A stretch of 64,000 bases of DNA from assembly GCF_004798935.1 (NCBI RefSeq), contig NZ_RAHT01000007.1:62001-126000 (forward strand), in the 5' to 3' direction. Of this stretch, positions 37,860-47,058 are shown in pieces. This DNA comes from Ningiella ruwaisensis (GTDB taxonomy: Bacteria > Pseudomonadota > Gammaproteobacteria > Enterobacterales > Alteromonadaceae). Position 1 is the first letter of the stretch. The number at the start of each line of letters is the position of its first letter. The notes beneath the pieces are model-generated. The model made no database searches. It saw nothing but the letters and a program-made list of their open reading frames with translations, and had not been told where the DNA came from. A program made the translations under genes and the position numbers.

Positions 37860-37928
37860 TGCTCCTAACATACACTAAGCTTTACTTTTTTTATAAAAGC
37901 GCCACTTTAGCGTTGGTGTAAATTATCT

Positions 37929-38546
37929 ATGATGAATCTTACAACGCCAGTACGAGTGCCATCATACGGCATCAATGCTTTAAGGTATGCAATTCATGTT
38001 GTTGCATTTTGCTGGCTTGCCTGGGTGTATTACCTGGCGCTAAACGGAAGCTTAGACGGCGATCCTGTACAATATCTTCTTGACTTTAGCGGTATAGGAA
38101 CCTTGCATCTGTTGATGCTAAGTTTACTTGTAAGCCCGATTGCAATGCGATTTAAATTCGCACAATTGATGCAAATTCGTAAGACGCTGGGCGTATATGC
38201 TGCAAGTTATGCACTTTTCCACTTTTATGTTTTTACTGCTTACGAGTTGCAGTACGAATGGAAACTTATCCTAAGCGAAATTGTTGAGCGCCCTTATATA
38301 ACTGTAGGCATGGTAGCGCTTTTGATCTTAAGCGCTTTATTACTTACATCCCTTAATAAAATTAAGAAGCGAATGGGGAAAAACTGGCAAAAGCTTCATA
38401 ATTTTACTTACCTGGCTCTCATTTTAGGATGCATTCATTATTTGTGGTCGGTCAAATCAGATTGGTATGAACCTGCTATTTATATAGTGCTTGCGACCAT
38501 ATTGCTGCTGTTTCGACGAAAAAAAATACAAAAAATCATCAAATAA
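37929..38546 (+). CDS. msrQ: Haem-binding membrane subunit MsrQ
   Basis: Six-helix inner membrane protein with the YedZ/ferric-reductase-like domain. It passes electrons from the respiratory chain to MsrP. Haem-ligand histidines lie in helices around residues 55-60, 95-100 (ALFHFYVF), 155-170 (LHNFTYLALILGCIHYLW). It has 205 residues. It is the partner of the upstream msrP. Confidence 0.93.
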   Translation: MMNLTTPVRVPSYGINALRYAIHVVAFCWLAWVYYLALNGSLDGDPVQYLLDFSGIGTLHLLMLSLLVSPIAMRFKFAQLMQIRKTLGVYAASYALFHFYVFTAYELQYEWKLILSEIVERPYITVGMVALLILSALLLTSLNKIKKRMGKNWQKLHNFTYLALILGCIHYLWSVKSDWYEPAIYIVLATILLLFRRKKIQKIIK

Positions 38547-38562
38547 CACTTGCATGTTTATT

Positions 38563-38600
38563 TATACAGTATTACTGTTTACCTATACAGTATTTACTGT
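38563..38600. repeat. Duplicated ACAGTA/TACTGT palindromes around the LexA box
   Basis: TATACAGTATTACTGT (38563-38578) and TATACAGTATTTACTGT (38584-38600) are near-identical direct repeats and each is itself palindromic. The LexA box is formed across them, from the CTGT of the first and the ACAG of the second. Confidence 0.75.
38575..38590. promoter_or_regulatory. LexA (SOS) box
   Basis: CTGTTTACCTATACAG is a perfect CTGT-N8-ACAG LexA box. With flanks it forms TACTGTTTACCTATACAGTA. It lies about 93 bases before the start of the SulA-like gene. Confidence 0.85.
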
Positions 38601-38682
38601 ATGAATATCAAAAGCCCCTTTTTAGTTTTCATTTGTGAGAATTCTAAAAACAAGGGCACTAAAACAGGCCAGAGGTGGTGAG

Positions 38683-39177
38683 ATGAGATTAACTAATTCA
38701 ATCAGCAAAGCAGCAAGTCATGATCAAAACAATGCCAGTAAACTGCATGTTGAGTTATCTAACGTGTGTGCAGAACAGCTTAGTTTGCCGACAATGCAGA
38801 GTGTTTTACCCCTTGAAAATCAGCCAAAACAGTCTTACAAGCTTAAAGAGAAAGCCAGTTCTTTTTCTAAAATAGGTTTTTCAAACAAAGGCGCAACTAT
38901 ACACACCGCCAGCAAAGCTCGCTGGATATGTAATGTGTCAGAACATGTAAAATTGGCAAAAGGTGTCGAAAGAGCAATCAACATTAGCGGTAAAGGTAAA
39001 TTCAGCCAGTATGAATTAATGGTAAAGTTGTTGAAAGCTGAAACTTGCGATGTCATTTATTTTGATTGTCAGCTAAGCGCTCAACAAATAGGTATATTGA
39101 AAATGCTGCAAGTGTTTTCGAAAACAGAACTCAAAAACGCACGCCTTGCAATGCAGTTTTCCAAAGCGGCGAGTTAA
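38683..39177 (+). CDS. Probable SOS cell-division inhibitor, SulA-like
   Basis: 164 residues, close to E. coli SulA (169), from ATG 38683 with GAGG seven bases upstream. The N-terminal 85 residues are low in recognisable structure. The C-terminal half (RWICN, AINISGKGKFSQYELMVKLLK, VIYFDCQLSAQQ) has the pattern of the SulA fold, and the promoter carries a LexA box. SulA blocks FtsZ polymerisation during DNA damage. Sequence similarity is faint, so the call rests on pattern, length and regulation together. Confidence 0.62.
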   Translation: MRLTNSISKAASHDQNNASKLHVELSNVCAEQLSLPTMQSVLPLENQPKQSYKLKEKASSFSKIGFSNKGATIHTASKARWICNVSEHVKLAKGVERAINISGKGKFSQYELMVKLLKAETCDVIYFDCQLSAQQIGILKMLQVFSKTELKNARLAMQFSKAAS

Positions 39178-39212
39178 ACTTATGCATCAAGCATAATGAT
39201 TTGGTAGAGAAG

Positions 39213-39256
39213 TTGCGAGCTTTTTCCTTGTTGCTGATACAAAGCTCGCAATTTTC
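39213..39256 (+). terminator. Terminator of the SulA-like gene
   Basis: Perfect 11-bp stem TTGCGAGCTTT / AAAGCTCGCAA with a 17-base loop, then TTTTC on the plus strand. It lies between convergent sulA-like and dps genes. Confidence 0.82.
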
Positions 39257-39282
39257 TTAAAGCAGCACAGTGCTTTCTGTAC

Positions 39283-39795
39283 TTACTTTTTAAGATCGCC
39301 TGAAGCTGATTCCAGATGCGCTCTGACGAACCATTGAAATTGCTCTAGGTCGGCTAATTGGCTTATCAGCATATCTTCAGAAACAGGATCTAAATCACTC
39401 AATTTCTCAGCCGCTTTTCGGTGATCTTCATTCACGCCGTTGTATACCTCATCGAGCGCAGCTAAATGGTCATTGACCAACGCTTTTCCTAAGGAATAAT
39501 CTTCCCAGCGACGACGCTCGACAATTGATTTTGGTGTGCCTACTGGCACCCCTCCAAGTGTTGCAATTCTTTCTGCAATGACGTCTGTCATTTCACGAAC
39601 TACTTCAACCTGCGGGTCCAACATTTCATGAACGCCGATAAAATTAGGACCGACGACATTCCAATGAATGTGCTTGAGGGTTAGTTGAAGGTCGATTAAG
39701 GCAACCATTCGGTCATCTAATAATTCGATCGTTTTTTCTGCTTTTTTATTTGTCATACCGGGGGCGGTAAAGGATGCTTTTTTCGGCTTAGCCAT
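39283..39795 (-). CDS. dps: DNA-protecting ferritin-like protein Dps
   Basis: Dodecameric mini-ferritin that stores iron, detoxifies H2O2 and binds DNA. Ferroxidase residues are H44 (HWNVVGPNF), H56 (VHEMLD), D60, D71 and E75. A Lys-rich N-terminus (AKPKKASF) suits DNA binding. ATG 39795 has GGAG just upstream; the frame is open 18 codons further but lacks support. It has 170 residues. Confidence 0.95.
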   Translation of the reverse strand: MAKPKKASFTAPGMTNKKAEKTIELLDDRMVALIDLQLTLKHIHWNVVGPNFIGVHEMLDPQVEVVREMTDVIAERIATLGGVPVGTPKSIVERRRWEDYSLGKALVNDHLAALDEVYNGVNEDHRKAAEKLSDLDPVSEDMLISQLADLEQFQWFVRAHLESASGDLKK

Positions 39796-40010
39796 GTTTT
39801 TCTCCTTCTGTTGTGTTCGCCAAAGTTGTCTGGCATAAGTAATTTCCACAGTGAGAGCAAAAGCTGTTCCGCTTAAGCAGAATTAAAGCTAAACGCTATA
39901 GCCCTTAAGTAGAAAGAAATTGGTGTTTTAATGAACGAAGGAGACTTGAATTTACCCTACGAAGGTACAGTAAATAATTCAAATATTTGTAAGTTCTACC
40001 CAAAGCATAT

Positions 40011-40601
40011 TTAAGGGTTCACCGCTTTGCTTTGCCATGAAGAGTTGTAAAGTTCAGACAATACGCGTGTATGAGGTGTGGTTTTCAAATCCAGATAATC
40101 CACTTCGTAAGGTGAAAATAAACAAAGTGCAAAATGTGGACTGATTTGTTGATTGCTAATGTTTTGAACAGAATTTTCCCCGTCCTGATTGCCCGTTTTA
40201 TCAGTTTTGGGCTCTGGAACAAAAAAGCCCTCCTGCGCACTTTTTGAAAGTTGCTGCCAGGCTTGTGTGATAAGTGCTTGATTTGATTCGCTTTGCGCGT
40301 CTTCTTGTGCGGTGAGGATTTGTACGTCGCAACTAAGGCGATATTGTTCTCGCGTTTTTACAAAGTACCAATGAAGTTCCGCTTTAGGCTGTATCTGCCA
40401 ATGCTTAATCTTGTCACTTCGACAATCCGAAACTGCGCTCAAGGTATTGCTATTATCTAAAAAGCGCCTGAAAACCATAGTTCGCAGGCATGGCAAACCT
40501 GCCGGACTAACTGATGCAACCTGCATATACTTCGCTTCTGGTTTACTGCGACAAACATGTAAACTTCTGACTAAATCCTGACGCCAGCCGGGATAGTTCA
40601 T
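40011..40601 (-). CDS. PNPOx-like FMN-binding protein
   Basis: Pyridoxamine-5'-phosphate-oxidase-like split barrel (Alr4036-type subgroup): the FMN-binding start is SPAGLPCLRTMVFRRF, with the strand KAELHWYFVKTREQYRLSC, and the C-terminus contains FALCLFSPYEVDYLDLK. The 196 residues lack the C-terminal motif of true PdxH, so vitamin B6 activity is not assured. Its ATG overlaps the tatD stop by four bases. Confidence 0.82.
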   Translation of the reverse strand: MNYPGWRQDLVRSLHVCRSKPEAKYMQVASVSPAGLPCLRTMVFRRFLDNSNTLSAVSDCRSDKIKHWQIQPKAELHWYFVKTREQYRLSCDVQILTAQEDAQSESNQALITQAWQQLSKSAQEGFFVPEPKTDKTGNQDGENSVQNISNQQISPHFALCLFSPYEVDYLDLKTTPHTRVLSELYNSSWQSKAVNP

Positions 40602-41389
40602 GCGCGATTTTCCAATGGTCGTTTATTTATGCGATCAAATAACTGATAAAAGTTAGCGGTAGTTACCTCTGCCAACTCATCAACACTTATACCCTTGAGC
40701 TTTGCAACAAATTCACCAACTTCTTTTACATACTTAGGCTGGTTTTCCTTACCGCGATGAGGTACAGGCGCAAGCCACGGCGAATCGGTCTCAATTAAAA
40801 GCTTCTCAAGCGGGATGGCTTTAACGGTTTCCTGAAGGGCTTTCGCTGATTTAAATGTCACAATGCCTGAAATGGAAATATAAATACCCATTTCGATAGC
40901 GGCAAGCGCCATCTCTGTCGATTCGGTAAAGCAATGAAGTACCGCTCCGGTGCTTGTTTTGTAATGCTGATTGAGTAAAGCCAGCGTATCTTCTTGCGCG
41001 GCTCGGGTATGAATGATCAGCGGCTTTTCAACTTCGTTAGCAACTTGAATATGATCTATAAACGACGCTTTTTGAACAGACTTGGTATCTGCGCTGTAGT
41101 GATAATCTAAGCCAGTCTCTCCCACTGCAACCACATCCTCTCTTTGACAATGCGCAAGCAAGGTTTCAATATCACATACATCTTCATAATGAAGTGGATG
41201 AACGCCACAACTCATGGACACGTTTGGATAGTGTGATACGGTTTTTCGCATTTGCTCAAATTCTTTTACCGAAACTGCTACACATAGCATGTGCTCAACA
41301 CCCGCGCTATGTGCATCGCTTACTATTGTGTCAAGTTGTGTACTCGCTTCTTTGAGCCGGTCTAAATGACAATGAGAGTCAACAAACAT
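40598..41389 (-). CDS. ycfH: TatD-family metal-dependent hydrolase YcfH
   Basis: TIM-barrel deoxyribonuclease-like hydrolase. Metal motif DSHCHLD (residues 4-10), VGETGLDYHY, HTRAAQEDT, LHCFTES and ETDSPWLAP are intact. It has 263 residues. Its position after holB is that of E. coli ycfH. Confidence 0.94.
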   Translation of the reverse strand: MFVDSHCHLDRLKEASTQLDTIVSDAHSAGVEHMLCVAVSVKEFEQMRKTVSHYPNVSMSCGVHPLHYEDVCDIETLLAHCQREDVVAVGETGLDYHYSADTKSVQKASFIDHIQVANEVEKPLIIHTRAAQEDTLALLNQHYKTSTGAVLHCFTESTEMALAAIEMGIYISISGIVTFKSAKALQETVKAIPLEKLLIETDSPWLAPVPHRGKENQPKYVKEVGEFVAKLKGISVDELAEVTTANFYQLFDRINKRPLENRA

Positions 41390-41420
41390 AGCACTCCTAT
41401 ATCAAATGCATTTTAAATTG

Positions 41421-42446
41421 TTAATTGGGTAAACTTGCAAACAATGAGGACAAAATTAACACTCGATTGAGCCCTGCTTGCCTGAGCTTTTTCGACGACT
41501 GTGTGGCAAGATCATAAACCCGCATCCACTGTGAGCCACTAACTTCCTGCCTGGATTTGTTAGATTGAATACTGACTGTAGCTTTGCTTTGATCAATACT
41601 TTGTTTTACTGCATTTGCAAAGGCTTGCATGCTCAATTGGGAAGTCCAGTTCACCGCATTAACCGCATGGTCTTTCCATTTATTTGCAATGTCTTCAACA
41701 CTTTCGGTTTGCGCTAACAAGGCATTAAAATCACGTCTGAATGATTCAAAGTTCATTTTTTCATCGTCAAAATTCGCAAGGTATAGCAACGGAGACCCTT
41801 TATAGGCTTGCAAAGTGGCCTCATCAGGTAATGGAAAGCTGAGATTGTTGGCAGTCTGATATTGCTTTAAAAAGTTCAGGCTCTGCTCGTAGCTCGGCAT
41901 ATTTAAGCGAATTTTTTCGCAGCGACTTTTGATCGTTGCCAGTAAATACTGCGGCGCTGTTGTACTTAAAACAAGAAAAGTATGTTTTGATGGTTCTTCC
42001 AGTGTTTTAAGCAAAGCATTACTGGCAGACTCTGTCATGCGCTCTATCCCCTGAATCAACACAACCTTGTTTGCGCCAAGCTGAGCAGTTTGATTCACCT
42101 GTTCGATGGCTCCTCTTACTGCATCAACACCAATTTGCGTTGTGTCTGTCGTTACTTCATGAAAATCAGGATGGGATAGCGCTTCAAACAGCAAGCACGC
42201 CTTACACTTAAGGCAAGCATTATGATGACTTAGTTGCTGACATAATATTGATTTTCCCAGCGCTTTGGCAAGTAGCTGTTCACCACTTCCTCCCTCCGCC
42301 ACCAATAAAATGCCGTGGTGCAACTGATTATTTTCAAGCCTCCCAACAAGCTTGTGTAAAGGACTTTTCAACCATTCACATGCATCCAAAGTGATGCCGG
42401 AATTATCCGATGTTAAGACAGTTTCTGATTCGATTGTTTTAGGCAT
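41421..42446 (-). CDS. holB: DNA polymerase III delta' subunit HolB
   Basis: AAA+ clamp-loader subunit. The degenerate P-loop is EGGSGEQLLAKAL, and zinc-binding cysteines lie in CQQLSHHNACLKCKACLLF. The SRC motif is in IKSRCEKI, which supplies the arginine finger to a neighbour. It has 341 residues. It is 24 bases after tmk, as in E. coli. Confidence 0.93.
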   Translation of the reverse strand: MPKTIESETVLTSDNSGITLDACEWLKSPLHKLVGRLENNQLHHGILLVAEGGSGEQLLAKALGKSILCQQLSHHNACLKCKACLLFEALSHPDFHEVTTDTTQIGVDAVRGAIEQVNQTAQLGANKVVLIQGIERMTESASNALLKTLEEPSKHTFLVLSTTAPQYLLATIKSRCEKIRLNMPSYEQSLNFLKQYQTANNLSFPLPDEATLQAYKGSPLLYLANFDDEKMNFESFRRDFNALLAQTESVEDIANKWKDHAVNAVNWTSQLSMQAFANAVKQSIDQSKATVSIQSNKSRQEVSGSQWMRVYDLATQSSKKLRQAGLNRVLILSSLFASLPN

Positions 42447-42470
42447 ATTCGACGATTTGTAAGCAACTAT

Positions 42471-43106
42471 TTAAGTATGCAAACCCTTATCTGCTAAAAA
42501 GCCGCCAAGCGCACTCAGTGCATTAGCCTGAACGGTATTAATATCTTCACTGGCATCAATCGTAACAGCATTATGTAATTTGGCGATTTCGCTTTGATAG
42601 GTCTCGCGAGCACGCTGAAAAAACGCAAGTCCCGCCTGCTCAATTCTATCTAACTCACCCCGCCCGCGAGCACGTGATAGCCCCAGTTCAGGCTCTATGT
42701 CCAAGTATAAGGTAAAGTCAGGGCAAAAATCACCCAAGGTCATTTGTCGAAGTGTGGAGAGCGTAGCAAGGCTAACGCCGCGGCCACCGCCCTGGTAGGC
42801 AACTGAAGATAGGTCGTGGCGATCGCCCACCACCCATTTACCGGCCTTAAGCGCTGGTTTAATCACATTTTCAACGAGTTGACTTCTCGCAGCATACATC
42901 AATAGCAATTCCGTTTGCTGAGTGACCTTCTCTTCATCCCAGTTTTGCTTTACACACTCTCGAATCGCTTCTGCCATGGGCGTGCCGCCTGGCTCTCGGG
43001 TTGTGATGACTGAAAGTTGATGCGCCTCTAAATGCTTAACGAGCGCGCCAATCACGCTACTTTTGCCAGCACCCTCTAGGCCTTCTACAACAATAAATGC
43101 ACTCAA
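42471..43106 (-). CDS. tmk: Thymidylate kinase
   Basis: Phosphorylates dTMP to dTDP. The P-loop is [10 protein letters not shown], the DR(H/Y) motif is [17 protein letters not shown], and the lid region [12 protein letters not shown]. It has 211 residues. It is in the conserved block mltG-tmk-holB. Confidence 0.96.
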   Translation of the reverse strand: MSAFIVVEGLEGAGKSSVIGALVKHLEAHQLSVITTREPGGTPMAEAIRECVKQNWDEEKVTQQTELLLMYAARSQLVENVIKPALKAGKWVVGDRHDLSSVAYQGGGRGVSLATLSTLRQMTLGDFCPDFTLYLDIEPELGLSRARGRGELDRIEQAGLAFFQRARETYQSEIAKLHNAVTIDASEDINTVQANALSALGGFLADKGLHT

Positions 43107-43120
43107 TGCTGCATCCTTAT

Positions 43121-43156
43121 ATTTAATTTGTATTTTATATTTAATTTGTATTTTGT
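43121..43156. repeat. 18-bp tandem duplication at the mltG stop codon
   Basis: ATTTAATTTGTATTTTAT (43121-43138) is followed directly by ATTTAATTTGTATTTTGT (43139-43156), 17 of 18 identical. The second copy covers the last codons and stop of mltG; the other lies in the mltG-tmk gap. Confidence 0.85.
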
Positions 43157-44196
43157 TTTCGTTTCAACTGATAGAGCGAAACGGCTTGATTGTGCTCTTC
43201 CAGCGTTTGTGAAAATTCATGACTGCCATCGCCCTTTGCAACAAAGTAAAGATAATCGGTCAAATCCGGTTTTACTGCCGCTTCAAGTGAGGCAAGCGAT
43301 GGCATTGCAATAGGTGTTGGCGGCAAACCATCAATTCGATAAGTATTGTATCGTGTCTTTTCACGCAAATGGGTGCGAGTAATATTTCCATCAAACGCTT
43401 CGCCGCTATCTATAATTCCGTAGATCACCGTAGGATCGGTCTGTAGTCTCATACCCAGTTCAAGTCGATTACTAAATACTCCAGCAATCAGTCCCCGCTC
43501 CGCGTCTACTGCCGTTTCTTTTTCAATTATTGAGGCTAAAATAAGCGCTTCATAGGGATGTTCAATGGGAATATCCTGAAATCGCTCTTGCCAAATGCGA
43601 TCAAGATTTGCGTCCATGGCCTCAAAAGCCCGCTTTAAAATAGATAGTGCTGAATCATTGAAGGCATAAAAATAGGTGTCAGGTAGCAAGCAGCCCTCCA
43701 AGGAGGCAGACGGGTTTTCACAAAAATTGCTATCTCCCGTTTTTAGCTTTGAATATAACTCGTTAAACGGCGGAAGATCCTGATGAAGATTCACAGTTGA
43801 TTCAATAAAAGCAAGCCATTGGTTTAACGTTAGCCCTTCAACAAGAGTGATACTAAATAGCGTTTCATCTGCCTTAATAATGCGTGTAAAAATCTCTTCA
43901 ACTGTAGAATCTGGCGCAAATTCGTAATACCCCGCTTTAACTCGGGCGTATTCAGGCTGCATTTTGCGAAACACTCTAAACCACAGACTTTGTGCTTTGT
44001 CTACAGAAATGGGTAGCATGCGCCACACACTGCTTGCTGTCTGACCCGGTTTAAGGTGGATCACCAGCGCTTCATCAGGATTTGCAATTTTATCAGGTAT
44101 TGCGCCTGCTTTATAAAAAACAAATGCAAGCGCGACTAAAAATAAACAAATCAGTGCCCCCAGGGCTATAAGCAGTTTTTTAAGCAAAATTATCAC
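43141..44196 (-). CDS. mltG: Endolytic murein transglycosylase MltG
   Basis: Inner-membrane lytic transglycosylase (YceG) that cuts nascent glycan strands. An N-terminal membrane anchor (about 7-29) precedes a LysM-like subdomain and the catalytic domain with Glu in [12 protein letters not shown], followed by [11 protein letters not shown] and [14 protein letters not shown]. It has 351 residues. Its start overlaps the end of pabC by 17 bases. Confidence 0.95.
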   Translation of the reverse strand: MIILLKKLLIALGALICLFLVALAFVFYKAGAIPDKIANPDEALVIHLKPGQTASSVWRMLPISVDKAQSLWFRVFRKMQPEYARVKAGYYEFAPDSTVEEIFTRIIKADETLFSITLVEGLTLNQWLAFIESTVNLHQDLPPFNELYSKLKTGDSNFCENPSASLEGCLLPDTYFYAFNDSALSILKRAFEAMDANLDRIWQERFQDIPIEHPYEALILASIIEKETAVDAERGLIAGVFSNRLELGMRLQTDPTVIYGIIDSGEAFDGNITRTHLREKTRYNTYRIDGLPPTPIAMPSLASLEAAVKPDLTDYLYFVAKGDGSHEFSQTLEEHNQAVSLYQLKRKQNTN

Positions 44197-45070
44197 CCAG
44201 AATCTTATCGTAAAAAGGATGCACTATATCGTTAGAGAGAGTTTCCAGGCTTTCGGAAAGGTCAATGAATCGCTTTTGCTCGTCACCGCGCAGAGGTTGC
44301 TTAACTGCTTTCTGTAAACTTTTCACTAAACGCACGCCTTTTACTGCATTACTTAATAGCATCGCGTCAACATATTGAAATTGTGATTTGTGATGAGTAG
44401 CCTCAAAAACTGGGATATATTGCTCCTTCATAAATCTCATTAGCGCGTCTCGCATAATGCCTTTAACGCCAAGTTCCCTCATTGGCGGAGTATACCATAC
44501 GCCACCAAGTCGATAGAAAATGTTTGCGCTACTGCATTCAATAACGTGGTCGTTCACATCGCATAATAAAAGCTCGTTGTACAGCACGCCTGCTCTAGCA
44601 TTTTGATCGCTTGCTCGCACCTGGGTGAGTCTATTAGCGTGTTTAACGCCTTTTAATCCATCGTCAAATAAGGTCACGTCGCTAAAACCGAGCGTAAAGA
44701 GCGTTTTAGGCGGTAAAATAGCTTCGGTTGCATGCGTACTGATAATACATTGAGGGTGTTGTTTTGGCGGAGGCATATAGCCTCTGCCCCCTATTCCACG
44801 GGTGATCATGACTTTGATCACTGTTGGCGCCTGTACTTCCTTCTCGCATTTTGCAATTTCGTTTTGTAACAGCAGCCAGTCTTCGAAGGCGATTGCCAAA
44901 ATGTCGCATGCATATTGAAGGCGTTGGATATGCTCAGGCAATAATAAAATTTTGCCGTCTTGGGCATACATACTGGTAAAACACGCATCACCATACTGCA
45001 AGGCTCTGTCTGCAGCTGGTATATGACTGGGATTAATTAAAATATTGCTACGATTTTTTGTATCAGGCAT
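44180..45070 (-). CDS. pabC: Aminodeoxychorismate lyase PabC
   Basis: PLP fold-type IV lyase forming p-aminobenzoate for folate synthesis. The PLP lysine is in DDGLKGVKHANRL, with the early segment ALQYGDACFTSM, and ECSSANIFY near the phosphate site. It has 296 residues. It lies between fabF and mltG, as in E. coli; the fabF terminator hairpin lies just upstream, so some expression depends on read-through or a local promoter. Confidence 0.92.
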   Translation of the reverse strand: MPDTKNRSNILINPSHIPAADRALQYGDACFTSMYAQDGKILLLPEHIQRLQYACDILAIAFEDWLLLQNEIAKCEKEVQAPTVIKVMITRGIGGRGYMPPPKQHPQCIISTHATEAILPPKTLFTLGFSDVTLFDDGLKGVKHANRLTQVRASDQNARAGVLYNELLLCDVNDHVIECSSANIFYRLGGVWYTPPMRELGVKGIMRDALMRFMKEQYIPVFEATHHKSQFQYVDAMLLSNAVKGVRLVKSLQKAVKQPLRGDEQKRFIDLSESLETLSNDIVHPFYDKILGDNFA

Positions 45071-45115
45071 TCGCTGCTAAATGAAGTGATAAGAATTACT
45101 GCTGGTATTTAACCA

Positions 45116-45141
45116 TAAAAAAGGCCGTAGTTAACGGCCTT
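45116..45141 (-). terminator. Terminator of fabF
   Basis: Perfect stem AAGGCCGT / ACGGCCTT with a five-base loop and TTTTTT on the minus strand. Confidence 0.9.
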
Positions 45142-45148
45142 ATTTTAC

Positions 45149-46390
45149 TTAGATTCGTTTAAACAGAATCGAACCATTGGTGCCACCAAAACCGAATGAA
45201 TTACACAGTGCAAAATCGCCGCTAATATCGGCTGCCTTGTGAGGTACAAAATCCAAATCACAACCCTCGCCGGGTGCATCCAGATTAATAGTAGGTGGCG
45301 CTTTTTGGTCCCTCAGCGCCAATATAGCAAAAATGCTTTCAACCGAACCGGCAGCCCCTAGCAAATGGCCTACCATGGATTTAGTTGAGCTAACCTTGAC
45401 TGTGGAAGCATGCTCGCCAAACACACGCTTGATGGCGTGAACCTCTGCCACATCGCCAGCGGGTGTCGATGTGCCGTGGGCATTAATATAGACCACATCT
45501 GCACACGAAACGCCGGCATCGTTTAATGCGTTTTCCATGGCATCCGCTGCGCCTTCGCCATCGGGAGGCGGTGAGGTCATGTGATAGGCATCACCACTCA
45601 TGCCAAATCCTGCTATTTCAGCGTAGATTTTAGCACCGCGCGCCTTTGCTGCCTCATATTCTTCAAGCATGACTACCCCTGCTCCCTCGCCCATCACAAA
45701 GCCATCTCTGTCTTTGTCCCAGGGTCGGCTTGCCTGCTCAGGTGCGTCATTACGCGTCGATAATGCTCTAGCTGATCCAAACCCGGCAATAGCGAGCGGC
45801 GTTATCGACGATTCTGCCCCGCCGGCAAGCATGGCGTCTGCATCGCCGTAAGCAATAATGCGTGCCGCCAGACCAATATTGTGCACACCGGTTGTACAGG
45901 CAGTAACCACATTCAAATTAGGACCCTTTAAGCCTTCCATAATGCTTAAAAAGCCCGAAATCATGTTGGTGATAGTAGAAGGTACAAAAAACGGCGATAC
46001 GCGTTTTGCGCCACTTTCAATTAACTTGCGATGATTTTCTTCAATTAATTGCAAGCCACCAATTCCTGAACCAATCGTCACACCAACGCGCTTCGCATTC
46101 TCAGTGGTAATTTCAAGACCAGAATCTTTAAGTGCCTGCATTCCCGCCGCAATACCTAATTGAATAAAGCGGTCCATTTTTTTGGTTTCTTTTTTTGGAA
46201 TGTATGCCTCTACGTCGAAGTCTTTAACTTCGCCCGCAAAATGTGTATTAAAACTTGATGCATCAAAATGGGTGATTGGGCCGATACCACTTTTGCCGGC
46301 AAGAATGTTTTGCCAAGTGCTATCAATATCATTACCTAATGGTGATAGCATACCTAAACCGGTCACTACTACGCGACGTTTCGCCACCAC
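45149..46390 (-). CDS. fabF: Beta-ketoacyl-ACP synthase II FabF
   Basis: Condensing enzyme of fatty-acid elongation. The catalytic triad is C165 (VTACTTG), H305 ([11 protein letters not shown]) and H342 ([11 protein letters not shown]). It has 413 residues, matching E. coli. It follows acpP, separated by a terminator hairpin that probably lets a fraction of transcripts through. Confidence 0.97.
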   Translation of the reverse strand: MVAKRRVVVTGLGMLSPLGNDIDSTWQNILAGKSGIGPITHFDASSFNTHFAGEVKDFDVEAYIPKKETKKMDRFIQLGIAAGMQALKDSGLEITTENAKRVGVTIGSGIGGLQLIEENHRKLIESGAKRVSPFFVPSTITNMISGFLSIMEGLKGPNLNVVTACTTGVHNIGLAARIIAYGDADAMLAGGAESSITPLAIAGFGSARALSTRNDAPEQASRPWDKDRDGFVMGEGAGVVMLEEYEAAKARGAKIYAEIAGFGMSGDAYHMTSPPPDGEGAADAMENALNDAGVSCADVVYINAHGTSTPAGDVAEVHAIKRVFGEHASTVKVSSTKSMVGHLLGAAGSVESIFAILALRDQKAPPTINLDAPGEGCDLDFVPHKAADISGDFALCNSFGFGGTNGSILFKRI

Positions 46391-46423
46391 GGCCTCCTAA
46401 CTCAAACTAATCTTATAGAAACG

Positions 46424-46450
46424 AAAAAACGGCTCCCGAAGAGCCGTTTT
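46424..46450 (-). terminator. Terminator/attenuator of acpP
   Basis: Perfect 10-bp stem AAAACGGCTC / GAGCCGTTTT with a five-base loop (TTCGG on the minus strand), followed by a T-run. It would give the high acpP to fabF expression ratio expected for acyl carrier protein. Confidence 0.9.
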
Positions 46451-46463
46451 CTTAAAATGGTAA

Positions 46464-46703
46464 TTACGCGTCTTTATTAGCGTTAATATAGTCGATTGCC
46501 GATTGTACTGTGGTGATTTTCTCGGCTTCTTCATCAGGGATTTCTGTATCGAACTCTTCTTCAAGCGCCATTACTAGCTCAACAGTGTCCAAAGAATCAG
46601 CTCCTAAATCATCTACGAACGAGGCTTCTGGCTTCACTTCGTCTTCTTTTACGCCTAGCTGTTCAACAATGATCTTTTTTACGCGTTCTTCGATGTTACT
46701 CAT
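46464..46703 (-). CDS. acpP: Acyl carrier protein AcpP
   Basis: Carrier of acyl chains in fatty-acid synthesis. Phosphopantetheine is attached to S37 in [10 protein letters not shown]. The protein is acidic, 79 residues. AAAGGAAA lies before the ATG. It has a long upstream region of its own (46704-47058), consistent with strong separate transcription. Confidence 0.98.
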   Translation of the reverse strand: MSNIEERVKKIIVEQLGVKEDEVKPEASFVDDLGADSLDTVELVMALEEEFDTEIPDEEAEKITTVQSAIDYINANKDA

Positions 46704-47058
46704 AATTACAGGTTTCCTTTACATACCTTGTTTTTAAAATTATCTCGGCTAGTTTATTGCCCAAACCGAGACCATGCAAGTCTAACCTCCAATTTACCCG
46801 GTGGTCAAACCACAAAATTTCGACTAATGGTGAATAAGTGTGCGAATTAGATAACCTTTAATCAAAATATTTCCCGCCAATCTTTACAACTGTCTCTACG
46901 ACGTTTTTTACTACAATAATATAGTGCGATATTTACGACACTGCAAAATGCCAACATACATGCCTTAATGCTTTCTGTCGAGTCCGAATTGTCATATCTT
47001 GACTTACAAGCTCTTATCCTAAAATTCGTTATTCCGCATCAAGCCCATGCAACAAGCC
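46704..47058 (-). promoter_or_regulatory. acpP upstream region with own promoter
   Basis: A 355-base gap with no supported ORF. On the minus strand a plausible promoter is TTGCAT, 17 bases, TAAACT (about 46743-46782), with a GTGGT-CAA-ACCAC palindrome upstream of it. A TCTCGG / CCGAGA inverted repeat flanks the -10. The remainder, towards fabG, shows nothing recognisable. Confidence 0.5.
46801..46813. promoter_or_regulatory. FadR-like palindrome upstream of acpP
   Basis: GTGGTCAAACCAC has the core TGGTCAAACCA, one mismatch from the FadR core TGGTCnGACCA and similar to the stronger site before fadE. It lies about 20 bases upstream of the candidate -35, an activator-like position. Confidence 0.45.
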
